NCBI RefSeq assembly: GCF_003669035.1
Contig: NZ_CP033070.1
Location: forward strand, 1,922,001-1,986,000
Length of the DNA stretch: 64,000 bases
Direction of reading: 5' to 3'
DNA from: Chryseobacterium sp. 3008163
GTDB taxonomy: Bacteria; Bacteroidota; Bacteroidia; Flavobacteriales; Weeksellaceae
The first letter of the stretch is position 1. Each line of letters opens with the position of its first letter. A program made the translations under genes and the position numbers. Below are positions 38,786 through 48,629 of this stretch, one piece after another. The notes under the pieces were generated by a model, which had not been told where the DNA came from, did no database searches, and was given only the letters and a program-made list of their open reading frames with translations.

Positions 38786-41485
38786 ATGAAAAAGTATATT
38801 CTATCATTAGCCGTTGCATCGCTTATCTATACCAAATCGGAGGCTTGTGCATGGGCAGATCCGGATTATGACTACTTTAATCTGTTTACCCAAAGCATCA
38901 TTAAAGATAAATCTTACCTTCCTTTTCTTCACAACTACTCTTCGAGGTTTTATACCGATTTTAAATCTTCACAGATTCCAAATGAGAATATCGAAGCATG
39001 GAGAAAATTCTTCAACAATCAGTTGACGTACACTGAAACAGATTATCTGGTGAATAAAATTGCCATGAATGATCTCAATGATTTGAAGAGAGGAACACCA
39101 AACAATCTGTTACTGCAAAAAGTTGGAACGGGTTTCTATACAAAATACCGTGAAGGAATTGATTATTTGATTGAGGCAAAATATCTTGAGCCTTACATGA
39201 AAATCAATTATGTGGAAACTGCAGATTCATTTTACTACAGAGAAAATGAAAGCGACAAAAATGCTACACAATTAGATTATGCTAAAACAGTTTCAGCACT
39301 TACATCTTTATATAATGCAGCCAAAAATCCTGAAATTAAGCAGCGGTATGGCTATCAGTTAGTAAGATTCAATCATTATACAAGAAATTTCGATGCAGCG
39401 CTTCAGGCTTTCAAGTCTTACGTTCAGCCAATTTCGTTAAGAGGCGCTTCTTATTATATGGCTTTAGACCAATTGGCAGGTGCACAACGTGGATTGCAAA
39501 TGGGGAATGACGCCAACTGGAATTTCTTTCAGGTTTTTAAAAACAGCAAAAGCCGAAAAGAATCTGCGTTTATCTCGATGAAGCTTTCAGACACGGCATC
39601 TTTCAACAATATTCTGAAAAGAGCGGGAAATAACGAAGAGAAAAACATGGCGTATTTTCTTTTGGGTTATGAAGATTTTACCAACCCGATTCCGATGATG
39701 GAAAAGATGTATGACATTGATCCTAATTCAGAAATTCTGAAAGTGATGGCCGCAAGAAGCATCAACGAACTGGAACGAAGCTATCTTCCGACATATTATT
39801 ACGAATCAAAAGATGCAGACCAGTCAGGAAATACAAAAACTACTGCAACTACAGAAACAAAAAAAATAGAGAAAAAAGAACTGAGCTTCTGGCAGAAAAT
39901 TGTTCTGTTCTTTAAGAATCTTTTTAGCTCAAAATCTGACAAAGTGAAAGACGGAACTAAAAATGACCAAAGCGATGATGAGTTATTGGAAAACCCAAAC
40001 AGAATTCCTTTTTACACAAAAAATCAAAGTTATTATTACGACGAGAAACAGAAAGACTTTCTTGATGATTTAGAAAAATTCACTTCAAAAACTAAAGAAA
40101 AATCTACTGACGAATATTGGCAGATAGCAGATGCTTATCTTAAATTTTTAAAGAAAGATTATGAAACCAGCACAGAAATTTTAGAAAACATCAAAACCAA
40201 CAATCCGGAATATCTTGAAGAAATCAAGAGAATGAAAGTCTTGAATGATATTGTTTCGCAGCCAAAGATTGATGCGGAATATGAAGATCATTTAATGAAA
40301 GACTATGCCGATTACTTTGTTGAAAAGAAAATCGAAAAAGATAGCACAGAGGATGAAAGATATGATTACTATGGTTCTGCTCCTTCTACTGCGTCGTTCT
40401 TAAAAGATGTTTTGGCCAACCGATATTTCCTTCAGGGTGAAGACGGAAAATCTTACCTGATGAATAATAAATTGTCTGATCTTCAATATAATCCGAATTC
40501 TACTTTGGTAAAAAGTGTAGAAGATTTTTACAGAAAACCAAACAAGACAGCATTTGAACAGCAGATCATCGCCAAAAACATGGACAATGTAGGAAATATT
40601 GACGCATTCTTCAATGTGATTTACGGTGACAGAGCGATGAGATTGGCAGATTTCGATAAAGCAAAATCGTATTATCAAAAAGCTCAGACCTTCTCAGGAA
40701 TTCCAAGAGAGAACTATGAAAGATACAATCCGCAAACCGGGAATTATGAAAAACTGGTTTATGATGGTCAAAACTATGATGGTTTCAGCAACATTCCGAA
40801 TTTGGTTTTCGGGCATAACGTTTGGGAAAGTTTCCAAAGTTCTGATGTAGAAAGTATGCAGACAGAAGATTACACTGCTTTTCCTTTCATTAAACCAAAA
40901 ATGAATAAACTTGAATTGGCAGATGCTTTAGTTCAACTTAAAAAAATTGGAAGTGGCAAAGATGAAAAATCAGCTCAGGCAAATCAACTCATAGGAAATA
41001 TTTTGTACAACACTTCTGTTCTCGGCTATTACAGAGAACTGTTTGTAATGGATGTCGACAACAGCAACGGCGGAAAATATGACTTCTGGAGTACTGATAA
41101 GAAAACTCCGTATCAATACTATTACAAGAATTTCACATCGACTACTTACATCGAACCTGATAATTTTGATTTGGCTTTAAATTTTTACAAAAAAGCTTTA
41201 AATCTGTCAAACAACAAAGAACAAAAAGCAAGACTACTTTTCCAGATGGCAAGTGCCGAGCAGGGAAAATACTATCAGTATGAAGCTAAAAATCAGGCAA
41301 ACATTGATTATGCTGATCCGAAATGGTCTGAGAAAAATGATGCTTATCAAAAGCAAATGAATGATCTGAAAAATCAAAAATACAGAACTTACTTTGCTCA
41401 GCTAAAATCTCAGTATTCAGATACCGAAGCAGCGCGAACGCTTTTGGGAAGCTGTAGTTATTTTGATTATTTTATGAAGAGATAA
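38786..41485 (+). CDS. Large secreted TPR-like protein of unknown function
   Basis: An 899-residue exported protein with a signal peptide ending at about SEACAWADPDYDYFNLF. That start (Cys-Ala-Trp, Asp-Tyr-Asp-Tyr-Phe) recalls a group of large Bacteroidota surface proteins without known function. The body is almost all helical, with repeated pairs of the TPR kind (FDKAKSYYQKAQTF; NFDLALNFYKKALNLSNNKEQKARLLFQMASAEQGKYYQYEA). A Lys-rich segment with a hydrophobic patch (SFWQKIVLFFKNLFSSKSDK, about 370-390) breaks the repeats. It stands 160 bases after the DUF3142-like gene, with a palindromic repeat between, and is followed by a terminator. Confidence 0.65.
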   Translation: MKKYILSLAVASLIYTKSEACAWADPDYDYFNLFTQSIIKDKSYLPFLHNYSSRFYTDFKSSQIPNENIEAWRKFFNNQLTYTETDYLVNKIAMNDLNDLKRGTPNNLLLQKVGTGFYTKYREGIDYLIEAKYLEPYMKINYVETADSFYYRENESDKNATQLDYAKTVSALTSLYNAAKNPEIKQRYGYQLVRFNHYTRNFDAALQAFKSYVQPISLRGASYYMALDQLAGAQRGLQMGNDANWNFFQVFKNSKSRKESAFISMKLSDTASFNNILKRAGNNEEKNMAYFLLGYEDFTNPIPMMEKMYDIDPNSEILKVMAARSINELERSYLPTYYYESKDADQSGNTKTTATTETKKIEKKELSFWQKIVLFFKNLFSSKSDKVKDGTKNDQSDDELLENPNRIPFYTKNQSYYYDEKQKDFLDDLEKFTSKTKEKSTDEYWQIADAYLKFLKKDYETSTEILENIKTNNPEYLEEIKRMKVLNDIVSQPKIDAEYEDHLMKDYADYFVEKKIEKDSTEDERYDYYGSAPSTASFLKDVLANRYFLQGEDGKSYLMNNKLSDLQYNPNSTLVKSVEDFYRKPNKTAFEQQIIAKNMDNVGNIDAFFNVIYGDRAMRLADFDKAKSYYQKAQTFSGIPRENYERYNPQTGNYEKLVYDGQNYDGFSNIPNLVFGHNVWESFQSSDVESMQTEDYTAFPFIKPKMNKLELADALVQLKKIGSGKDEKSAQANQLIGNILYNTSVLGYYRELFVMDVDNSNGGKYDFWSTDKKTPYQYYYKNFTSTTYIEPDNFDLALNFYKKALNLSNNKEQKARLLFQMASAEQGKYYQYEAKNQANIDYADPKWSEKNDAYQKQMNDLKNQKYRTYFAQLKSQYSDTEAARTLLGSCSYFDYFMKR

Positions 41486-42011
41486 TTGTTTTAGTTAAAA
41501 GAAAAAAGGAATCAAATTGATTCCTTTTTTGTTTCTGCTCCTGCAGCCAAAGATCATGCTTCTTTTTAAAAGTTTCATGTTTCCTGTCTTGATTTCTTTT
41601 CGCAGCATCTATCGAGTGTGAAGCATGGATATCTTGATCTTCTTCTGCAAAATCTGCCAGCTTTTCGTAATAACAATGTATCTGATCCAGCTCCTTTTCG
41701 GTAAGGTCTTCAATATCGACCATTCGGTTGCTGGCTTTTTCGTTGGCTGCAATGAGCTCATTTAATTTAATCTGAATGGCTTTTGAATCTTTATTTTGAG
41801 ATTTCTGAATAAGGAAAACCATCAGGAAAGTTATGATCGTAGTTCCTGTATTGATTACAAGCTGCCACGTTTCAGAATAATTGAAAACAGGGCCTGAAAC
41901 TGCCCAAATGACAACAATGGCTACGGCACTAAGAAAAGCATAAGAACTTCCTGTAAACTTCGTTGCCCAATTTGAAAATTTTTCAAATATGCTTCTATCT
42001 TCTTTTGACAT
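41472..42011 (-). CDS. Low-affinity iron permease-like small membrane protein
   Basis: Two membrane spans (about residues 25-45 and 50-70 of the long form) after SIFEKFSNWATKFTGSSYAFLSA are the mark of the low-affinity iron permease family PF04120. A long charged cytoplasmic helix follows. The name comes from fungal Fet4 and transport is not proven for the bacterial members. I prefer ATG 42011 (MSKEDRS) over the upstream in-frame ATG 42038. As given, the frame runs through its own terminator and 14 bases into the neighbour gene. One extra base at the six-T run 41525-41530 would give a stop at 41512 just inside the hairpin and 166 residues. This is a possible further homopolymer error. Confidence 0.75.
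   Translation of the reverse strand: MSKEDRSIFEKFSNWATKFTGSSYAFLSAVAIVVIWAVSGPVFNYSETWQLVINTGTTIITFLMVFLIQKSQNKDSKAIQIKLNELIAANEKASNRMVDIEDLTEKELDQIHCYYEKLADFAEEDQDIHASHSIDAAKRNQDRKHETFKKKHDLWLQEQKQKRNQFDSFFLLTKTIISS
41502..41530. terminator. Bidirectional terminator
   Basis: A perfect 12-bp stem (AAAAAAGGAATC / GATTCCTTTTTT) with a 5-base loop lies between the converging TPR gene and the small membrane protein gene. Confidence 0.85.
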
Positions 42012-42071
42012 TATTTTATTTTTATTAAATGTAATCAAAAATTCAGCCTCAAAATAGAGAATGCTTACCTA

Positions 42072-42899
42072 TTATTGTATAGGATAGTGTACCGCTTTAT
42101 CAATTTCTATGGGATTGTTTTCTCTAAGCATTGTTTTTCTCCGTTCATCAGACATTCCTTTTATTTGCTCTAAACTTTTTATCTGCACTCCCATTACATA
42201 AAATGTATTTTCAGGATTGGTATTCGATTTAAATGATTCTGCAATATCCTGTAAGGGATTATCGTAAAGTTCCAATTGTTTTTTTACAATTATTTTTTCA
42301 GTGACAGGAATTGGTTTTCGTCCCATAAAACTATTCAGAAATTGAGCTTCATACGTCTTGGGGAACTTCATGCTTTTAGACAACTTAAAAATAAAGTTTT
42401 TCTTATCGTCTTCAATCTCAAAAATCAATCCGGGAAGTCCTCGGAATTTGTATGGCCCTTCACTGAGATTAACGTCTTTAGAAAACCACGCGATCCAATT
42501 TCTACCGCCAAAAGTTGTCGTTGCTTTCTGTAGTGTGTACTGTCCTTCAACTTTTGTGTCATTGAAAAGTTTCCAATTCATTTTATCTGTTGATTTGAGA
42601 GAGAAAAAATCTTTCAGCAAAATCAATGAAGTATTTTCAAAAGAGTTCTTTTTTCTGATAAGAGCAGGCAGATGATCATCCCACCTAGATCTTCTTTGAC
42701 CCCGAATAATATTTAGAGAATCAGTTTCAGCATAAGAATATGGATAAAATTTAACATCATCCGGATTGATATCCAAAATCATATTGTCTTTACCAAATTC
42801 TGTTGCCAATGAATCTGATTTATATTGAAACTGATAAATAAAGCGGTGCGTTTGTGCCGATAAGAGTAATGGAAATAATAGCAATATCAGTTTCTTCAT
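42072..42899 (-). CDS. GLPGLI family protein
   Basis: A 275-residue exported protein (signal peptide ending LLLSAQ). It contains the name-giving motif in YKFRGLPGLIFEIEDDKKNFIFKL near residues 155-180 and the usual preceding WIAWFSKDVNLSEGPYKF. GLPGLI proteins are known only from Bacteroidota and their role is unknown; many lie near TonB-dependent receptors, but none is adjacent here. It is a single gene. Confidence 0.9.
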   Translation of the reverse strand: MKKLILLLFPLLLSAQTHRFIYQFQYKSDSLATEFGKDNMILDINPDDVKFYPYSYAETDSLNIIRGQRRSRWDDHLPALIRKKNSFENTSLILLKDFFSLKSTDKMNWKLFNDTKVEGQYTLQKATTTFGGRNWIAWFSKDVNLSEGPYKFRGLPGLIFEIEDDKKNFIFKLSKSMKFPKTYEAQFLNSFMGRKPIPVTEKIIVKKQLELYDNPLQDIAESFKSNTNPENTFYVMGVQIKSLEQIKGMSDERRKTMLRENNPIEIDKAVHYPIQ

Positions 42900-42986
42900 A
42901 TTTTAATTTTTAATCAAAAATATCAATAATGTTTGAATTAGATGAAATTTAGAGATTAGATATTTAGCTTAAATAAAATTTAAAGC

Positions 42987-43018
42987 AAAAAAAATCCCTC
43001 TTCTTTCGAAAAGGGATT
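42987..43018 (-). terminator. Terminator after rpsJ
   Basis: An 11-bp stem with one wobble (AATCCCTTTTC / GAAGAGGGATT), a GAAA tetraloop and eight T on the minus strand. It ends the rpsL-rpsG-fusA-rpsJ transcript, so rpsJ is truly cut off from rplC. Confidence 0.9.
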
Positions 43019-43051
43019 ATATTTAAGATGATAAGCCAAAAGGCTCAATTA

Positions 43052-43357
43052 TCACACTTTAATTTCAACGTCAACTCCTGAAGGAAGTTCTAATTTCATT
43101 AGAGCATCAACAGTTTTAGAAGAAGAAGAGTAGATATCCATCAATCTCTTGTGAGCTGATAATTGGAACTGCTCTCTTGCTTTCTTGTTTACGTGTGGAG
43201 ATCTCAACACCGTGAAGATTCTCTTATTTGTAGGTAATGGAATAGGTCCGTTTACAACAGCACCAGTAGCCTTTACCGTTTTTACGATTTTCTCAGCAGA
43301 CTTGTCTACCAAGTTGTAATCGTAAGATTTTAGTTTTATTCTGATTCTTTGTGACAT
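43052..43357 (-). CDS. rpsJ: Ribosomal protein S10
   Basis: A 101-residue 30S head protein that also takes part in antitermination as NusE. It shows [20 protein letters not shown] and the signature [40 protein letters not shown], given to place the tRNA-side loop. It follows fusA by 17 bases and is closed by a strong terminator, while its usual partner rplC lies 11.8 kb away. Confidence 0.97.
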   Translation of the reverse strand: MSQRIRIKLKSYDYNLVDKSAEKIVKTVKATGAVVNGPIPLPTNKRIFTVLRSPHVNKKAREQFQLSAHKRLMDIYSSSSKTVDALMKLELPSGVDVEIKV

Positions 43358-43374
43358 TTCTTTAATTTAAAAAA

Positions 43375-45492
43375 TTAACCTTTTGCTTTAGCGATAATAT
43401 CTTCAGCAACGTTTTGAGGAGTAGCCTGGTACTTCTCTAATTCCATAGAAGAAGTAGCTCTTCCTGATGAAAGTGTTCTTAGAGTCGTAACATATCCGAA
43501 CATTTCAGATAATGGAACTGAACCTTTGATAACAACGGCACCGTTCTTTTCTTCTTGTCCACTGATAGTACCTCTTCTCTTGTTAAGGTCACCAATGATG
43601 TTACCCATATATTCTTCCGGAGTTACAACCTCCAATTTCATAATAGGCTCCATAATTACTGGCTTAGCAGCACGTCCCGCTTCTTTAAATCCTAATTTAG
43701 CAGCTAATTCAAAAGAAAGTGCATCAGAATCCACTGCGTGGAAAGATCCGTCTTTAAGAGTTACTTTAATACCTTCAACTTCGAAACCAGCTAAAGGACC
43801 GTTTTTCATTGCAGCTTTAAAGCCTTTTTCAATTGCAGGAACAAATTCTCTAGGAACGTTACCACCTTTGATCTCATTAACGAATTCTAAACCAATTTTA
43901 CCTTCGTCAGCTGGTCCTAATTCAAATACGATATCAGCAAATTTACCCTTACCACCAGATTGTTTTTTGTAAACTTCTCTGTGCTGAGCAACTCTTGTAA
44001 GATTTTCTTTGTATTCTACCTGAGGCTGACCTTGGTTTACTTCTACTTTGAATTCTCTTCTCATACGATCTACAAGAATGTCAAGGTGAAGTTCACCCAT
44101 TCCTGAGATAATCGTTTGACCAGAAGCTTCGTCAGTTTTAACCTGGAAAGTAGGATCTTCTTCAGCTAATTTAGCCAAAGCGTTACCCATTTTATCTTGA
44201 TCTGCTTTAGTTTTAGGCTCAACAGCGATACCAATTACCGGATCAGGGAAAACCATCGATTCTAGAACGATTGGGTTTTTCTCGTCACACATTGTATCAC
44301 CAGTTTTGATAGATTTAAAACCTACCGCTGCACCAATATCTCCTGCTTCAATATAATCTACAGGATTTTGCTTGTTAGCGTGCATCTGATAGATTCTAGA
44401 GATTCTTTCTTTATCACCTGAACGAGTGTTCAAGATATAAGAACCAGCATCTAGTCTTCCAGAGTATGCTCTGAAGAATGCCAATCTTCCTACGAAAGGA
44501 TCGGTAGCAATCTTAAATGCCAAAGCTGCGAACGGCTCATTAACGTCTGGTTTTCTGAAAATTTCAGCATCAGTTCTTGGGTCAGTACCTTTGATATCAT
44601 CTTTATCCAATGGAGAAGGCAAATATTTACATACTGCATCCAACATAAACTGTACTCCTTTATTCTTAAATGAAGAACCACAAGTCATTGGGATAATAGA
44701 TAAATCGATAGTAGCTTTTCTAAGAGCTTCGTTGATTTCGTCTTCTGAAATTGAATCTGGATCTTCGAAGAATTTCTCCATCAAAGTGTCATCATAATCA
44801 GCAACTGCTTCAACTAATTTCTCTCTGTATTCCAGAACTTCAGCTTTCATGTCTTCAGGAATTGGCACTACTTCGAAAGTAGCTCCTTGTCCTGCTTCGT
44901 CCCAAACGATCGCTCTGTTTTTAATTAAATCAACTACACCTTTGAAATCTTCTTCAGCACCGATTGGTAAAACGATTGGAACTGCATTAGATCCTAACAT
45001 TGTCTTAACCTGGTTTACCACGTTAAGGAAATCAGCACCTTGTCTGTCCATTTTGTTTACGAATCCCATTCTTGCAACTTTGTAGTTGTCAGCAAGTCTC
45101 CAGTTTGTTTCAGACTGAGGCTCTACTCCATCTACTGCAGAGAATAAGAATACCAAACCATCTAATACTCTTAAAGATCTGTTTACTTCTACTGTAAAGT
45201 CAACGTGTCCTGGTGTATCGATGATGTTGAAGTGGTAAGGCTTAGTTTCAGCTAATGGCTTACCTTGGTCTGTTGGGAAATTCCAAGAACAAGTAGTTGC
45301 AGCAGAAGTAATTGTAATACCTCTTTCAGCCTCTTGCTCCATCCAGTCCATTGTAGAAGCACCATCATGTACTTCACCAATTTTGTGGTTTACACCTGTA
45401 TAGAATAAGATTCTTTCTGTAGTGGTAGTTTTACCAGCATCAATGTGCGCAGCAATACCAATATTTCTTGTAAATTTAAGATCTCTACTCAT
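43375..45492 (-). CDS. fusA: Elongation factor G
   Basis: The 705-residue GTPase that drives ribosomal translocation. The G domain has [15 protein letters not shown] near residues 14-28, [12 protein letters not shown] (switch I), DTPGHVDF and [10 protein letters not shown]. Domains II-V follow to the C-terminus. The length is standard. It lies 6 bases after rpsG. Confidence 0.97.
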   Translation of the reverse strand: MSRDLKFTRNIGIAAHIDAGKTTTTERILFYTGVNHKIGEVHDGASTMDWMEQEAERGITITSAATTCSWNFPTDQGKPLAETKPYHFNIIDTPGHVDFTVEVNRSLRVLDGLVFLFSAVDGVEPQSETNWRLADNYKVARMGFVNKMDRQGADFLNVVNQVKTMLGSNAVPIVLPIGAEEDFKGVVDLIKNRAIVWDEAGQGATFEVVPIPEDMKAEVLEYREKLVEAVADYDDTLMEKFFEDPDSISEDEINEALRKATIDLSIIPMTCGSSFKNKGVQFMLDAVCKYLPSPLDKDDIKGTDPRTDAEIFRKPDVNEPFAALAFKIATDPFVGRLAFFRAYSGRLDAGSYILNTRSGDKERISRIYQMHANKQNPVDYIEAGDIGAAVGFKSIKTGDTMCDEKNPIVLESMVFPDPVIGIAVEPKTKADQDKMGNALAKLAEEDPTFQVKTDEASGQTIISGMGELHLDILVDRMRREFKVEVNQGQPQVEYKENLTRVAQHREVYKKQSGGKGKFADIVFELGPADEGKIGLEFVNEIKGGNVPREFVPAIEKGFKAAMKNGPLAGFEVEGIKVTLKDGSFHAVDSDALSFELAAKLGFKEAGRAAKPVIMEPIMKLEVVTPEEYMGNIIGDLNKRRGTISGQEEKNGAVVIKGSVPLSEMFGYVTTLRTLSSGRATSSMELEKYQATPQNVAEDIIAKAKG

Positions 45493-45498
45493 TTCTAA

Positions 45499-45975
45499 TT
45501 AGAATTTAAAGTGTGAGAAAGCTTTGTTAGCTTCCGCCATTTTGTGAGTATCAGATTTTTTCTTGTAAGCAGCACCTTCTTCTCTTGAAGCAGCTACAAC
45601 TTCGTTAGCCAATTTTAAAGCCATTGACTTATCATTTCTCTTTTTAGAGTAAAGGATTAACCATTTCATTGCCATAGAAATTTTTCTATCAGCTCTGATC
45701 GGCATAGGAATCTGGAAGTTAGCTCCACCTACTCTTCTAGAACGTACTTCTACGTGAGGCATAACGTTAGTTAATGCATCTTTCCAGATTTCAAGGGCAG
45801 TCTTTTCAGTTTCTCCTTTTTTTGCTTCTACAAGGTCTAATGCATCATAGAATATTTTGAATGCGATAGACTTCTTACCGTCTAGCATCAAGTTGTTTAC
45901 GAATCTAGTTACCAATTGATCATTAAATTTCGGATCTGGTAACAACGGTCTTTTTTTCGCTTTTGTCTTTCTCAT
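45499..45975 (-). CDS. rpsG: Ribosomal protein S7
   Basis: A 158-residue primary binder of the 16S 3' domain. It begins [22 protein letters not shown] and has the signature [19 protein letters not shown] and [16 protein letters not shown]. It lies between rpsL and fusA, the normal str-operon order. Confidence 0.97.
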   Translation of the reverse strand: MRKTKAKKRPLLPDPKFNDQLVTRFVNNLMLDGKKSIAFKIFYDALDLVEAKKGETEKTALEIWKDALTNVMPHVEVRSRRVGGANFQIPMPIRADRKISMAMKWLILYSKKRNDKSMALKLANEVVAASREEGAAYKKKSDTHKMAEANKAFSHFKF

Positions 45976-45998
45976 TGTTTCTGTACCTTATTTAATGA

Positions 45999-46412
45999 TT
46001 ATTTTTTCTTTCCTTTAGCTGGCGCAGCTGCTGCCTGACCTGGTTTTGGTCTCTTAGCTCCATACTTAGATCTTCTCTGCGTTCTTCCGCTAACACCTGC
46101 AGTGTCTAATGCTCCTCTTACGATATGATAACGTACTCCCGGTAGGTCTTTCACCCTTCCGCCGCGTACCAATACTATCGAGTGCTCTTGAAGATTATGT
46201 CCTTCGCCCGGGATGTAGGCGTTGACTTCTTTACCGTTTGAAAGTCTTACCCTTGCAACTTTTCTAAGTGCAGAGTTAGGTTTCTTAGGAGTGGTAGTAT
46301 ATACTCTCGTACATACACCTCGTCTTTGTGGACAAGAATCAAGGGCAGCCGATTTACTCTTCTTGGTGAGTGCGACTCTTCCTTTTCTTACTAATTGTTG
46401 AATAGTAGGCAT
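45999..46412 (-). CDS. rpsL: Ribosomal protein S12
   Basis: A 137-residue decoding-centre protein. The two loops linked to streptomycin response, [12 protein letters not shown] and [13 protein letters not shown], have the wild-type lysines. A short Ala/Lys tail ([13 protein letters not shown]) ends the protein. It is the first gene of the operon, with a clear promoter 25 bases upstream. Confidence 0.97.
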   Translation of the reverse strand: MPTIQQLVRKGRVALTKKSKSAALDSCPQRRGVCTRVYTTTPKKPNSALRKVARVRLSNGKEVNAYIPGEGHNLQEHSIVLVRGGRVKDLPGVRYHIVRGALDTAGVSGRTQRRSKYGAKRPKPGQAAAAPAKGKKK

Positions 46413-46436
46413 TTAATTGCTTTTTATTTTAGGGTG

Positions 46437-46466
46437 CAAAATTATGAATAATTTTTTAATTGACAA
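46437..46466 (-). promoter_or_regulatory. Promoter of the rpsL-rpsG-fusA-rpsJ operon
   Basis: TTG (46466-46464), 19 bases, then TAATTTTG (46444-46437), followed by CACCC. This fits the Bacteroidota consensus and ends 25 bases before the rpsL start. Confidence 0.75.
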
Positions 46467-46572
46467 TAAGTTATGTGTAAATAAATATTTTTTATTGAAA
46501 ATAAATTCGACAAAGAATCAGGCGTTTATCTCATAAATATTGACATTCATAAGATAATTCAATCTAAAAAAA

Positions 46573-47943
46573 TTAATCTATAGAAAGTTGTGATGTATAT
46601 AAAACTTCAGATTTGTTTCGCACCGTATCATACTTCAACCATTTTATTTTAGGATAAACGCTTCCAGCTAAACTTTCTTTAAGCTTTCCTTTCTGCTTAT
46701 TGGTATGTTCATAATTGAACGTTTTCTTTATAATAGGTATCTCGTATGTCGTGAGTGTTTTAATATTTCTTTCATCATTAAATAAATATTTTTTGTTTTT
46801 AAATTTTGGCATCTGAGCTTTTATCACTTCTTTCTTAGTCAAATAATATGCAGGATCTTTTAAGCTGTAGGTAGTTAAAAAAATTAAGAAGAAACACGAT
46901 ATCCACCAAATCTTTTTATCATCAGCATTATATTTAAAATACAAGATAAGAAATGAAAAAAACAAACAGAAATTAGCCGCCGCCAAAAGCCTGATTCCCA
47001 TTTCCTCAATCTGCTGAATCCAGCCAGAGAACAACAATGCAAATGTATAAACCACTGCAACTACCCAAAGTAAAACATGAAAATTTCTCTGAAGAGTTCC
47101 CTTTGCTTTTTTGTAATATCTAAAGAAATACATAAAGATGGAAATATCTATCGCTAGAATAAATCCCTGAAACAGTAAACTCCCTAAACTATTAGATGCA
47201 GGCTTTAACCCAATAAAAGGATCAATAACATTACAAACCCCCAACAAATCTCTTATTACATATAGATATGTCATCCCGTTTGGGGTTCCTCTTAACTGTT
47301 CACCTGTAAAGCTTTTAAATTCTAAATAATTGAGAAATAAATACCCTGAAATCCCTAAACCTGATAAAATCAAAAACAAGAAGAAGGCTTTAAAATAAAT
47401 TGCATTTTTAATTTTAATAAAATTTAAAAAAAAGAAAACCAAAATTCCCAAATAAATAAAAACTGCCGAATATCTTATAGAAAACAAGCTGACCATTAAT
47501 AAAGCCGCAATAACTGCATTTTTATATAACTTTTGTGGTTTGATAAGGATTTCATGTAAAAAATAAACAAGAAAATAAAGTACAAAAATAAATGCCGATT
47601 CAGAAATAGCCTGAATAAAAACACAGAAAAAAGTTTTACCCGCAAACAACAATGTGGTCTCTCTGAAATAAAATTTCTTTTTGTAAGAAAAAACTAAAAT
47701 AGAAATAGTAAATAGAAGATTAAGAATTTTATACGCCCAAAAATAATCTTGAAATATCATATGAAAAAACTTAATCAACAACGGATATCCCAAAGGAAAC
47801 AAATTAGTTTCTGGTCTTGGCAAATCTTCCGCAATGCCAAAATACGAAAGACTGTCTGACATGATACCACCAAAAGGTGTAAATATTGATTGTAAAAAAT
47901 AGATAACGACAACAATTATCGCAAGTACCTTATATTTTTTCAT
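46573..47943 (-). CDS. Polytopic membrane protein, possibly GT-C type glycosyltransferase
   Basis: A 456-residue inner-membrane protein with about eleven spans. An early periplasmic loop carries GGIMSDSLSYFGIAEDLPRPETNLFPLGYPLLIKFFH. The acidic residue after the first span and the PLGYPLL segment resemble GT-C enzymes that use lipid-linked sugars (ArnT/PMT type). The C-terminal 80 residues form a soluble domain. No gene for glycan synthesis is next to it, so the substrate is open and the enzyme assignment itself is tentative. Confidence 0.5.
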   Translation of the reverse strand: MKKYKVLAIIVVVIYFLQSIFTPFGGIMSDSLSYFGIAEDLPRPETNLFPLGYPLLIKFFHMIFQDYFWAYKILNLLFTISILVFSYKKKFYFRETTLLFAGKTFFCVFIQAISESAFIFVLYFLVYFLHEILIKPQKLYKNAVIAALLMVSLFSIRYSAVFIYLGILVFFFLNFIKIKNAIYFKAFFLFLILSGLGISGYLFLNYLEFKSFTGEQLRGTPNGMTYLYVIRDLLGVCNVIDPFIGLKPASNSLGSLLFQGFILAIDISIFMYFFRYYKKAKGTLQRNFHVLLWVVAVVYTFALLFSGWIQQIEEMGIRLLAAANFCLFFSFLILYFKYNADDKKIWWISCFFLIFLTTYSLKDPAYYLTKKEVIKAQMPKFKNKKYLFNDERNIKTLTTYEIPIIKKTFNYEHTNKQKGKLKESLAGSVYPKIKWLKYDTVRNKSEVLYTSQLSID

Positions 47944-48062
47944 GTTTGTTTAATAGCAAAATTCTAATACAAATTAAAAATACCAAAGATAAGTATCATC
48001 AATCATCTTCATACAATTTCGGCACAATATTTCCTGTATTTAGAATATAAAAAATAAACATT

Positions 48063-48539
48063 ATGAAAAACGCCAACATTATTGGTTTACAAGAAGCGGA
48101 CTGTAAAAACATTTCAGAAAAACTCAATATACTTCTAGCCAACTATTCAGTATTCTATCAAAACACACGAGGTTCTCACTGGAATATAAAAGGTGAACAA
48201 TTCTTTACGCTTCACCCAAAATTCGAAGAGCTTTACAATAGTCTGGTCTTAAAAATTGACGAAATCGCAGAAAGAATCCTGACGTTAGGCGCAACTCCTG
48301 CACATAATTATTCAGATTACCTTCAGGTTTCCACAATTAAGGAAAGCAAGGAAGTAAGTGACGGCAACAAAAGTGTAGAAATCATTCTAAACTCCTTCAA
48401 AGTTGTTATCGATTTACAAAGAGAACTTTTAAATATTACTGATGAAGCAGGCGATGAAGGTACCAACTCTCAAATGAGCGACTATATCACCGAACAAGAA
48501 AAAGAAGTTTGGATGTACAACTCATACTTAGGAAAATAA
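48063..48539 (+). CDS. dps: Dps family DNA-protecting ferritin-like protein
   Basis: A 158-residue protein expected to form a dodecameric iron-oxidising cage that guards DNA during stress. The dinuclear ferroxidase site of the family is visible across the subunit interface: NTRGSHWNIKGEQFF (His) and FEELYNSLVLKIDEIAERI (Asp, Glu). A four-helix pattern covers the whole length. It is a single gene ending in a strong terminator. Confidence 0.9.
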   Translation: MKNANIIGLQEADCKNISEKLNILLANYSVFYQNTRGSHWNIKGEQFFTLHPKFEELYNSLVLKIDEIAERILTLGATPAHNYSDYLQVSTIKESKEVSDGNKSVEIILNSFKVVIDLQRELLNITDEAGDEGTNSQMSDYITEQEKEVWMYNSYLGK

Positions 48540-48565
48540 AAGACAAAAAATATTTCATTGATTGC

Positions 48566-48597
48566 AAAATCGCCCATCAAAAAGGCGATTTTTTTTA
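48566..48597 (+). terminator. Terminator after dps
   Basis: A 9-bp stem (AAAATCGCC / GGCGATTTT) with a 9-base loop is followed by T residues. Confidence 0.85.
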
Positions 48598-48629
48598 TTT
48601 ATTTTATTAAATTTATTTAAAATTAAAAT

